Source: CAZBJJ01 sp964492245
GTDB lineage: Bacteria > Spirochaetota > Spirochaetia > Treponematales > Breznakiellaceae
Length of the DNA stretch: 20,527 bases
Assembly (NCBI GenBank): GCA_964492245.1
Contig: CAZBJJ010000040.1
Location: 1-20,527, forward strand
Reading direction: 5' to 3'
How positions within the stretch are numbered: the stretch's first letter is position 1; every line of letters starts with the position of its first letter. Shown one piece after another: positions 7,142 through 13,739 of this stretch. The position numbers and the translations under genes are program-made. The notes below the pieces were generated by a model. That model worked only from the letters and a program-made list of their open reading frames with translations. It had not been told where the DNA came from and did no database searches.

Positions 7142-8899
7142 ATGGCCGAGATACAGACAGAACCGCGGGAACAGGCAAGAAATGCTCCACTTGAAAGCGG
7201 CGTATATATTATGCGCGACAGCGAGCGGAAAATTATATATATTGGCAAGGCGAAGAGCCTTCGCAAGCGCCTATTGTCGTATTTTTCCGGCAAAAAAGAT
7301 GTAAAAACCAGCATTCTGGTCAAACAAATTCAGTTTATAGAGACAATAATTGTCCACAACGAGTACGAGGCCCTGCTTTTAGAAAACACCCTCATAAAGC
7401 AGCACAGCCCTAAATACAATATCAACCTAAAAGACGGCAAGACCTACCCGGTTATTAAAATAACCAACGAGGCCTTTCCCCGCGTCTACCGCACCCGCCG
7501 CATTATTGAGGATGGCGCTAAATACTATGGGCCCTACCCAAAGGTGAGCGCTATCGAGGAACTGCTTGAGCTCGTTGCCCGCCTCTTTCCCCTGCGCAAA
7601 TGCCGCAATATGAACAATAGGAAAAGCCCCTGCATGTATTGGCATATTGGGCGCTGCTCAGCCCCCTGCGTGGGAAAAATTTCGCGGGAGGACTATGCTA
7701 AAGAGGTTCAAAAAGTGGAGGAACTTCTGAGTGGAAAAACTGATGAACTGATTGTAAAACTCCATAGGGATATGGCTGAGGCCTCTAACGATTTTAACTA
7801 CGAGCGCGCCGCCTGGCTGCGGGACTGTATTAACGCCATTGAAACCCTCGGGGCGGAAAACTCGGTAATCGATTTCGACCCCGAGGGTCGCGATTATATA
7901 TCCCTGGCCAGCGAGGGCATATTGGTCTGTATAACGGTTTTTTCGATGCGCGGGGGGCGCATGACCGGCAGGGAGTTGTACCGCAGCCACAGTGCCGATG
8001 GCCCGGGAAAAACACTGAGCACCTTTATTACCAGCTATTACCACAGCGAGCGCCGCCCCCCAGCAAACATCTATGTAGATGTGCCCAGATTGGCCCGGCG
8101 CGAGCTTGGGCAGTGGTTTGAGCGGGCGCTAAAAGCAGAGGTGGATTTTCCGACTGCCCAAGAGCGCCGGCACCAGGTGGTGCTTGCCCTTGCCCGCCAA
8201 AACGCCGAAGAAGATCTGCGCCTGCGACTAAAAGAGCGTGGTAGCGCCCCGGTTCTGGCCGAATTGGCACGTATTTTACATATTGATGGCGCTCTAGACT
8301 TAATTGAAGGTTTTGATATTTCCCACCTCGATGGCAAATACCCCGTGGCCTCGATGATATCCTTTTACAAGGGCCGGCCAATTAACAAAAATTACCGCCA
8401 CTATAAACTGCGCACAGTGGACGGCAGTATAGACGACTACCAGGCCATGCGAGAGGTAATCCGCCGGCGCTATACCCGCCAGCTAAAAGAAGGGGCCGAT
8501 TTACCCGACCTTGTGCTGGTGGATGGCGGCATTGGCCAGGCCAATGCCGCCGCCGGGGTACTGGCCTCGCTGGGGCTTTCCCTGCCGGTCATCGGCCTGG
8601 CAGAAAAGAACGAGGATATCTGGAAGCCCGGTGCAACAGGCCCCATCTCTTTGCCCAAAGATTCGCCGGCCCTTAAGCTTTTACAGCATCTGCGCGACGA
8701 AACTCATCGCTTTGCCAACCGCCTGCACGCCCTATTGCGCAGCAAGGGCATGCTTGACCAGGACAAGGCCAAAAAAACCCGATACCGCCTTCCCAGCTCT
8801 CAGGCGAGCGAGGAACTTGCCGTAGCAGAATCTGCATCTTTGGCCGAGACCAAGGACGGTGCCAGCGATCTTGCATCCGAGGCCTTAAAAAATTTATAG
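7142..8899 (+). CDS. uvrC: Excinuclease ABC subunit C, without a recognisable C-terminal HhH domain
   Basis: This is the nuclease subunit of UvrABC nucleotide excision repair; the family cuts damaged DNA on both sides of the lesion. The GIY-YIG domain lies at residues 18-100 (GVY 20-22, YIG 33-35, basic LRKRL, E76 in NEYEALLLE) and makes the 3' cut. The Cys cluster follows at C154, C164, C172 and C176, and the UVR helical hairpin that contacts UvrB at about 191-235. The RNase H-like nuclease for the 5' cut shows D392 (GFDISH), D461 (VDGG) and H522 (RDETHRFA). After residue 535 the usual tandem helix-hairpin-helix domain is absent and the chain ends in a low-complexity tail (AVAESASLAETKDGASDLAS) at 585 residues. 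The start is supported by AGAGG 6 bases before the ATG. It appears to be a single-gene unit. Confidence 0.96.
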   Translation: MAEIQTEPREQARNAPLESGVYIMRDSERKIIYIGKAKSLRKRLLSYFSGKKDVKTSILVKQIQFIETIIVHNEYEALLLENTLIKQHSPKYNINLKDGKTYPVIKITNEAFPRVYRTRRIIEDGAKYYGPYPKVSAIEELLELVARLFPLRKCRNMNNRKSPCMYWHIGRCSAPCVGKISREDYAKEVQKVEELLSGKTDELIVKLHRDMAEASNDFNYERAAWLRDCINAIETLGAENSVIDFDPEGRDYISLASEGILVCITVFSMRGGRMTGRELYRSHSADGPGKTLSTFITSYYHSERRPPANIYVDVPRLARRELGQWFERALKAEVDFPTAQERRHQVVLALARQNAEEDLRLRLKERGSAPVLAELARILHIDGALDLIEGFDISHLDGKYPVASMISFYKGRPINKNYRHYKLRTVDGSIDDYQAMREVIRRRYTRQLKEGADLPDLVLVDGGIGQANAAAGVLASLGLSLPVIGLAEKNEDIWKPGATGPISLPKDSPALKLLQHLRDETHRFANRLHALLRSKGMLDQDKAKKTRYRLPSSQASEELAVAESASLAETKDGASDLASEALKNL

Positions 8900-9053
8900 G
8901 CGGGGCTCTTGCCGTATAGGCAGTCCTTTTAGTATCTTTCTGTCTATAGACCCGCTGGCTACTGCCAGCACAGGGCTAATATCAAGCATAAAACCCCAGA
9001 TTCATCAATTTTCTAGCTGAACTGGGAATAGAGAAGAGAGGAGATATTTAACT
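8900..9053 (+). promoter_or_regulatory. groEL leader and probable promoter region
   Basis: These 154 bases lie between uvrC and groEL. A short dyad TGCC-GTATA-GGCA followed by GTCCTTTT (about 8910-8928) could be a weak uvrC terminator. A perfect 6-bp hairpin GCTGGC-TACT-GCCAGC sits at 8954-8969. I do not find the CIRCE heat-shock operator (TTAGCACTC-N9-GAGTGCTAA). The ribosome site GAGGAG lies about 10 bases before the groEL ATG, somewhat farther than usual. The groEL promoter must be here, but no -35/-10 pair is convincing. Confidence 0.45.
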
Positions 9054-10700
9054 ATGGCTAAACAGTTATTGTTTAACGAAGAGGCCCGTCGCAAACTTCT
9101 ATCTGGCGTAGAGCAGATTTCTAAGGCGGTAAAGGTTACTCTGGGCCCCAAGGGCAGGAACGTGCTTTTGGACAAAAAGTTTGGTGCCCCAACTGTGACA
9201 AAAGATGGCGTTTCTGTGGCAAAAGAAATTGAATTAGAGGATGCCTACGAGAACATGGGTGCCCAGCTTCTTAAAGAAGTTGCCACCAAAACCAACGATG
9301 TCGCTGGCGATGGCACCACTACTGCTACTGTATTAGCGTATTCACTGGTAAAAGAGGGCCTTAAAGCAATTGCCGCTGGCATGCCCCCCATCGAGCTCAA
9401 GCGCGGTATGGATAAAGCAATGGAAATTGCTGTTCAAGAACTTGAAAAAACCGCAAAAGAGATTAAAGACAAGGAAGAAATTTCCCACGTCGCCTCGGTG
9501 TCGGCCAATAACGACACTGTCATTGGCAATACCATTGCCGATGCCATGGAAAAAGTGGGCAAGGACGGGGTTATCACTGTAGAGGAATCCAAAACCATGG
9601 ATACCACCATCGACTTTGTCGAGGGCATGCAGTTTGATCGCGGCTATATTTCTGCCTATTTTGTTACCGATCGGGACACCATGACCTGCGACTACGAAGA
9701 TCCCTATATTCTTATCCACGACAAGAAAATATCTTCCATGAAGGACATCCTGCCCCTTCTGGAAAAAGTGGCCCAAAGCGGCAAGCCCCTTGTTATTATT
9801 GCCGAAGATGTCGATGGCGAGGCACTTTCCACCCTTGTGGTAAACGCACTGCGTGGTACCCTGCGCGCCTGTGCGGTTAAAGCCCCTGGCTTTGGCGACC
9901 GCCGCAAGGCCATGCTCGAAGACATTGCCATTCTTACCGGTGGCGAGGTTATCAGCGAAGAGCTGGGCCTAAAGCTGGAGAATACCGATATCAGCCAGCT
10001 GGGTCGGGCAAAGAGTGTAAAAATTGATAAAGACAACACCACCGTTATTAACGGCGCGGGCACAGACAAGGATATTCACGACAGAATTTCCCAAATTAAG
10101 GCCCAAATTGCCGATACCAGCAGCGACTACGACCGCGAAAAGCTCCAAGAGCGCTTGGCAAAGCTGGCCGGTGGCGTTGCAGTAATTAACGTGGGAGCGG
10201 TTACCGAGGTCGAGCTTAAAGAAAAGAAGCACCGCGTAGAGGATGCCCTTTCGGCCACTCGCGCCGCAATCGAAGAGGGTATCGTCCCTGGTGGCGGCAT
10301 TGCCCTTATTCAGGCTGTACCCAGCTTAGAGAAAACCGACCTGAGCGACCTTACCGATGCCGGCAAAGTGGGCTTTAAAATTGTCCTGCGTGGCCTGGAA
10401 GAGCCCATTCGCCAGATTGCCGAAAACGCCGGCCAGGACGGCTCGGTTATCGCCGAAAAGGCCAAAAACGAAAAAAAAGGCATTGGATTCGATGCAGCTA
10501 AAATGGCCTGGGCCGACATGGTCAAATCGGGCATTATCGACCCCGCAAAGGTTACCCGCTCTGCCCTGCAAAATGCTGTCTCTATCGCCAGCCTATTGCT
10601 GACGACTGAGTGCGCCATTACCGACATTCCCGAAGCCCCCGCAGCAGGTCCCGCTGGTGGCGGTATGGGTGGTATGGGCGGCATGGGTATGGACTACTAA
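9054..10700 (+). CDS. groEL: Chaperonin GroEL (Hsp60)
   Basis: Full-length GroEL of 548 residues, the 14-mer ATP-driven folding chamber of the cytoplasm. Landmarks are KVTLGPKGRNV near the N-terminus, GDGTTTAT of the ATP site, the apical segment around VEGMQFDRGYIS, KAPGFGDRRKAMLEDIAILTGG, EEGIVPGGG, and the flexible Gly-Gly-Met tail ending GGMGGMGGMGMDY. The sequence is intact and very close to Treponema-type GroEL from memory, making it the best taxonomic marker here. No groES lies directly upstream or downstream, so the co-chaperonin must be encoded elsewhere. A strong terminator follows, so groEL appears to be transcribed alone. Confidence 0.99.
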   Translation: MAKQLLFNEEARRKLLSGVEQISKAVKVTLGPKGRNVLLDKKFGAPTVTKDGVSVAKEIELEDAYENMGAQLLKEVATKTNDVAGDGTTTATVLAYSLVKEGLKAIAAGMPPIELKRGMDKAMEIAVQELEKTAKEIKDKEEISHVASVSANNDTVIGNTIADAMEKVGKDGVITVEESKTMDTTIDFVEGMQFDRGYISAYFVTDRDTMTCDYEDPYILIHDKKISSMKDILPLLEKVAQSGKPLVIIAEDVDGEALSTLVVNALRGTLRACAVKAPGFGDRRKAMLEDIAILTGGEVISEELGLKLENTDISQLGRAKSVKIDKDNTTVINGAGTDKDIHDRISQIKAQIADTSSDYDREKLQERLAKLAGGVAVINVGAVTEVELKEKKHRVEDALSATRAAIEEGIVPGGGIALIQAVPSLEKTDLSDLTDAGKVGFKIVLRGLEEPIRQIAENAGQDGSVIAEKAKNEKKGIGFDAAKMAWADMVKSGIIDPAKVTRSALQNAVSIASLLLTTECAITDIPEAPAAGPAGGGMGGMGGMGMDY

Positions 10701-10724
10701 TTTCCGTCTTACATCATAAATACA

Positions 10725-10743
10725 TTGGCCCTATTTGGGCCAA
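10725..10743 (+). terminator. Accessory hairpin after groEL
   Basis: A perfect 7-bp stem, TTGGCCC (10725-10731) and GGGCCAA (10737-10743), with loop TATTT. No T-run follows, but it stands directly before the main terminator hairpin and may assist it or protect the mRNA 3' end. Confidence 0.55.
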
Positions 10744-10744
10744 C

Positions 10745-10770
10745 AGCCGGCCCTTTGGCCGGCTTTTTTT
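10745..10770 (+). terminator. Rho-independent terminator of groEL
   Basis: AGCCGGCC (10745-10752), loop CTTT, GGCCGGCT (10757-10764), then an uninterrupted T-run to 10770. An 8-bp, almost pure GC stem followed by seven Ts in all is a strong intrinsic terminator. It separates groEL from the sulfur cassette. Confidence 0.93.
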
Positions 10771-10796
10771 ATCCCAAAAAAAGGTATAGATAAAAA

Positions 10797-10825
10797 TTGA
10801 CAGATATATTGAACTAGTTTATTCT
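10797..10825 (+). promoter_or_regulatory. Putative housekeeping-sigma promoter of the sulfur cassette
   Basis: A perfect TTGACA -35 (10797-10802), a 17-base spacer, and TATTCT (10820-10825; 4 of 6 matches to TATAAT). The predicted start near 10832 gives a leader of about 37 bases. The placement just after the groEL terminator and before the first cassette gene supports it. Confidence 0.65.
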
Positions 10826-10833
10826 CCTAATTA

Positions 10834-10851
10834 CCAGTATCTCTGGAATAC
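10834..10851. promoter_or_regulatory. Overlapping short dyads at the predicted transcription start (possible operator)
   Basis: Two interleaved inverted repeats: CCAG-TATCT... with CTGG (10834-10845), and AGTAT (10836-10840) with ATACT (10847-10851). They sit at or just after the predicted start site, where a repressor could act. The arms are only 4-5 bases, so chance is a real alternative. Confidence 0.2.
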
Positions 10852-10868
10852 TATATAGGAGATTTGAT

Positions 10869-11096
10869 ATGGCGGAATTTACTCTCGATTGCATGGGCGA
10901 GGCCTGTCCAATTCCTTTGGTAAAGGCGCAAAAACAGATGGAAAAAATGGCAGTGGGCGACCTGCTCATTGTCAGTATTGACCATAGCTGCGCAATGAAG
11001 AACCTGCCCGATTGGGCAAGAGAAGTTGGTCACAACGTCGAAATCGAAGAGATCGGCGAAGGTGAATGGGACATATTCATCGAGAAATCGAATTAA
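10869..11096 (+). CDS. YeeD/TusA-family sulfur carrier protein
   Basis: This 75-residue cytoplasmic protein has the TusA/SirA-like fold. The family carries sulfur as a persulfide, or in YeeD acts on thiosulfate, using the conserved cysteine of a CPxPL motif; here that is C13 (EACPIPLVKA). Further cysteines are C8 and C41 (DHSCAMKNLPDWA). Length and the C-terminal end (EGEWDIFIEKSN) fit E. coli YeeD better than canonical TusA. The ATG has AGGAG 7 bases upstream. It is first in a four-gene cassette and followed after 10 bases by the transporter genes, the same pairing as yeeD-yeeE. The likely role is accepting or processing thiosulfate sulfur as it enters the cell, inferred from family and context. 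Confidence 0.9.
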   Translation: MAEFTLDCMGEACPIPLVKAQKQMEKMAVGDLLIVSIDHSCAMKNLPDWAREVGHNVEIEEIGEGEWDIFIEKSN

Positions 11097-11106
11097 GGAG
11101 CTTTTT

Positions 11107-11634
11107 ATGGCAGAAAAAAAGAAATATCCCTTTTGGGAAACTTTTTTTAAGAGGGAGTGGAGCTACTCCACCGGTGCCGTTCTTTTAAGCGTTCTGGCCA
11201 TTGCCCTGGTAAGTGTAACCGGGGTCCAGTGGGGCGTAACCGGCGCCTTTACCTTGTGGGGTGGCCGGGTTTTACACTGGTTTGGCATGAGTGGCGAAAA
11301 ACTTAAAGAGATTGCTGCTTTAAATGCCGATACCTTTAAATTTTGGAACAACCAGGTTTCCATTACCGACTTGGGTATAATTGTAGGTGCCTTTATTGCC
11401 ACCCTTTTAGCTGCCCAGTTTAAAATTAAGGGTATTAAGAGCTATAAAAATGTCCTAGCGGCCGTTATTGGGGGCCTTCTTATGGGTATTGGCGCGCGGT
11501 TGAGCTATGGCTGTAATATTGGTGGCCTCTTCTCTGCCCTGCCGGCATTCTCGCTGCACGGCTGGCTCTTCTGGATTGCACTTTTTGGCGGCGCCATTTT
11601 GGGCAGCAAGCTTTTGGTTAAGTATTTTTTATAA
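11107..11634 (+). CDS. YeeE/YedE-family thiosulfate transporter, part corresponding to the C-terminal half
   Basis: Start at ATG 11107 (AAGGAG 6 bases upstream), not the longer frame that overlaps the preceding gene. The product is a 175-residue membrane protein with about four hydrophobic segments (near 22-40, 86-104, 115-133 and 150-168). The segment GGLLMGIGARLSYGCNIGGLFSALP (121-145), with C136, matches the GFGASIAGGCSIGNG segment in the C-terminal half of single-chain YeeE. In the S. thermophila YeeE structure, conserved cysteines in such re-entrant loops relay thiosulfate. The chain is about half the length of a full YeeE (about 330-350 residues), and the next gene supplies the other half. 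The two products are expected to form one transporter; neither shows a frameshift. Confidence 0.88.
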   Translation: MAEKKKYPFWETFFKREWSYSTGAVLLSVLAIALVSVTGVQWGVTGAFTLWGGRVLHWFGMSGEKLKEIAALNADTFKFWNNQVSITDLGIIVGAFIATLLAAQFKIKGIKSYKNVLAAVIGGLLMGIGARLSYGCNIGGLFSALPAFSLHGWLFWIALFGGAILGSKLLVKYFL

Positions 11635-11644
11635 GGAGTAAGAA

Positions 11645-12358
11645 ATGAGTGATGGTACAATTCGCCGATCTTCTCGTCCACAAATGAGCCCCGAACAGCG
11701 AAAACGCCGACGCAGTATTCAAATTAGCTCGGGGATTATTGCAATAGTCCTCTGCATTTTTGTAGGTTTTTGGGCCCAAGGTAAATATCCCGGGGGCAAT
11801 AGCGCCTTTATCTGGGCCATCGGTTTAAGCCTGGGCTATGTGCTCCAGCGTTCCCGCTTCTGCTTTACCGCTGCCGTGCGCGACCCGGTCCTTACCGGCG
11901 GCACCGATTTAACCAAGGCCCTTGTAGTGGCCCTCGCACTTTCCAGCCTTCTATATGCCGGTCTACATATAAAAGCCATCGGCTGGAACCTACAGGGCGA
12001 AGGCAAACTTGTTGGCAATATAGCCAATGTGGGTATTCACACCTTAATTGGCGGCTTTGTCTTTGGTATTGGGGCAGTAATTTCTGGGGGCTGTGCATCG
12101 GGCACCCTTATGCGCATGGGCGAAGGCTTTGTGCAACAGTGGATTGCCATCGTCTTCTTTATTATCGGTTCAGTTCTTGGCGGTCCAATCCTGAATTTGG
12201 TTAAAAAATCCAACTTTCTCCATCCCGGCAAGTCTATTCACCTTGCCAAGCTCTTTGGCGGATGGTTACCCGCTTTAATTGTCCAATTCGGCCTGCTCTT
12301 TGCCATCTACATTCTCGCCGACTGGTACGGGAAAAAACGATCGGGAGAACTGAGCTGA
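11645..12358 (+). CDS. YeeE/YedE-family thiosulfate transporter, part corresponding to the N-terminal half
   Basis: This 237-residue membrane protein begins with a basic, hydrophilic N-terminus (RRSSRPQ, RKRRRS) followed by hydrophobic segments near 28-44, 53-68, 90-106, 132-148, 166-183 and 208-225. RSRFCFTAAVRD (69-80, C73) and GAVISGGCASGTLMRMGEG (143-161, C150) match RGRFCLTGGFRD and LAGGCATGTWYRAGEG in the N-terminal half of E. coli YeeE. Together with C136 of the previous product, this gives the three cysteine loops of a complete thiosulfate transporter. The ATG has AAGGAG 6 bases upstream and lies 10 bases after the preceding stop. Its stop overlaps the next start (TGATG), so translation of the flavoprotein is probably coupled. 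Confidence 0.9.
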   Translation: MSDGTIRRSSRPQMSPEQRKRRRSIQISSGIIAIVLCIFVGFWAQGKYPGGNSAFIWAIGLSLGYVLQRSRFCFTAAVRDPVLTGGTDLTKALVVALALSSLLYAGLHIKAIGWNLQGEGKLVGNIANVGIHTLIGGFVFGIGAVISGGCASGTLMRMGEGFVQQWIAIVFFIIGSVLGGPILNLVKKSNFLHPGKSIHLAKLFGGWLPALIVQFGLLFAIYILADWYGKKRSGELS

Positions 12359-13593
12359 TGGAAAAAAAGGTTGAAGCCTACGATGTCGTCGTTATTGGGG
12401 GTGGTCCCGGTGGCATGACTGCGGCCCTGTATGCAGGGCGAGCCCGCTTAAAGACCCTTCTTATCGAAAAATCCCTGATTGGTGGCATGGTCACATACAC
12501 GAGCGAACTGGAAAATTATCCCGGCTTTGTCGAACCCGTAGATGGCACAGAATTGATGAAACAATTCGACAGGCAATTCCGCCGTTTCGGCGTGGATGTA
12601 AAACTGACCGACGTTAAAAGCGTACGCGTAGACTGCGACCAAAACATTGTCTCGACCTTTCGCGTAGACTATATTGCAAAGGCTGTTATTATTGCCACTG
12701 GCAATAAGCCACGCCTGACCGGCGCTAAAAATGAAGAGAACTACCTCAACGATCGGGGTATTTCCTTCTGCGCCACCTGCGATGCTGCACGAAATACCGG
12801 CAAACGCATAATGGTAATTGGCTCTGGCGATGCCGCCATAGAAGAGGGCATGTTCCTGACAAAGTTTGCCAAAGAGGTCATTGTCTCGGTCATCCACGAC
12901 GAGGGCATTATGGACGCCAACAAGGTGGCTCAGGAAAAGGCCCTGGCGAACCCCAAAATGTCCTTTATGTGGAACACCATGGTCGATTCTTTCGAGGGCG
13001 GCGAGCTCCTGGAAAAGGTGAATCTTAAAAATCTTAAAACCGGCGAGATTATTCCCGTCGATGTGGACACCTGCTTTCTCTTTATTGGCTATGTGCCCAA
13101 CACTAAGATTTTCGAGGGTCTAATTGATATGACCAACCGAGGCTATATTAAGACCAACGAGGACATGGAAACCAATGTGCCCGGCATCTATGCTGTTGGC
13201 GACTGTCGCGAAAAAACCTTGCGCCAGGTGGCCACAGCGGTGGGCGATGGGGCCATTGCCGGTTTTATGGCCGAAAAACATGTGGAAGAGCTTGAATATG
13301 TGGAAAAGGAAATTCTTAACGCAAAGGGGCTTATTATGGCCTTTGTGTACAATGCCATCGAAACGGTGGACCGTGAATTCCTTACCCGTATCGAAAAAAC
13401 CCAGAAGGAATTTTCCGACAAGGTCGGCCTGCGCCGCATCGATATTTATAAATCCGATCGCATTGCCTGCCGCCTGTCCTATAGCAAAACACCATCTCTT
13501 ATCTTTATGAAGGATGGCATTGTGCTTGAAAACGTCACCGACCTTTCGGGCATCGAAGACAAAATTAAACAGATGATGGACGCACAGACCTAG
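12358..13593 (+). CDS. Thioredoxin-reductase-like flavoprotein fused to a CxxC-less thioredoxin-fold domain
   Basis: The 411-residue product starts at the ATG overlapping the previous stop. Residues 1-315 are thioredoxin reductase-like: FAD motif GGGPGG (14-19), redox pair C138-A-T-C141, second dinucleotide motif GSGDAA (155-160), and AVGDC (279-283) at the flavin. Where NADPH-dependent enzymes carry HRRxxFRA, this protein has HDEGIMDA (180-187), so both key arginines are missing and NADH or another donor is likely. Residues about 320-411 look like a thioredoxin domain: a cis-proline motif KTPSLIFMKDG (377-387) is present, but the WCGPC site is replaced by NAIETVD, so it cannot do dithiol exchange. 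Context suggests electron supply for sulfur release from the YeeD-like carrier. The family call is secure; the partner is inferred. Confidence 0.9.
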   Translation: MEKKVEAYDVVVIGGGPGGMTAALYAGRARLKTLLIEKSLIGGMVTYTSELENYPGFVEPVDGTELMKQFDRQFRRFGVDVKLTDVKSVRVDCDQNIVSTFRVDYIAKAVIIATGNKPRLTGAKNEENYLNDRGISFCATCDAARNTGKRIMVIGSGDAAIEEGMFLTKFAKEVIVSVIHDEGIMDANKVAQEKALANPKMSFMWNTMVDSFEGGELLEKVNLKNLKTGEIIPVDVDTCFLFIGYVPNTKIFEGLIDMTNRGYIKTNEDMETNVPGIYAVGDCREKTLRQVATAVGDGAIAGFMAEKHVEELEYVEKEILNAKGLIMAFVYNAIETVDREFLTRIEKTQKEFSDKVGLRRIDIYKSDRIACRLSYSKTPSLIFMKDGIVLENVTDLSGIEDKIKQMMDAQT

Positions 13594-13604
13594 CCTTTAG
13601 CGCC

Positions 13605-13666
13605 GCACTGGGGTGCGCACGCACCCCAGTGCGCACGCACCCCAGTGCGCACGCACCCCAGTGCGC
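13605..13666. repeat. Palindromic 16-bp tandem repeat between convergent genes
   Basis: Unit GCACCCCAGTGCGCAC occurs at 13621-13636 and 13637-13652, plus 14 bases of a third copy at 13653-13666. An inverted copy, GCACTGGGGTGC (13605-13616), precedes them and forms a perfect 12-bp hairpin with 13621-13632 around loop GCAC. It can fold in either strand and in several registers. No spacers or unique sequence separate the units, so it is not a CRISPR. Confidence 0.92.
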
Positions 13667-13685
13667 CGCACCCACAAACGTTGCC

Positions 13686-13724
13686 CCTGCGCCAAGGGCG
13701 AACCGCCCTTGGCGCAGGTTTTTT
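13686..13724 (+). terminator. Strong intrinsic terminator of the sulfur cassette
   Basis: A perfect 15-bp stem, CCTGCGCCAAGGGCG (13686-13700) and CGCCCTTGGCGCAGG (13704-13718), with loop AAC, followed by TTTTTT (13719-13724). On the minus strand the same hairpin lies 22 bases past the SPFH stop but lacks a T-run, so it may stop or only protect that transcript. Confidence 0.95.
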
Positions 13725-13739
13725 AAGTAATCACCAAAG

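Noticed and set aside
8954..8969. Hairpin before groEL as a CIRCE element
   Set aside because: Arms are GCTGGC/GCCAGC with a 4-base loop, not the 9-9-9 TTAGCACTC structure.
9342..10069. Minus-strand open frames across groEL
   Set aside because: Shadows of a highly conserved gene; no ribosome sites and no recognisable protein family.
13605..13666. Possible CRISPR array
   Set aside because: Units are 16 bases, palindromic and directly adjacent with no spacers; no cas genes nearby.
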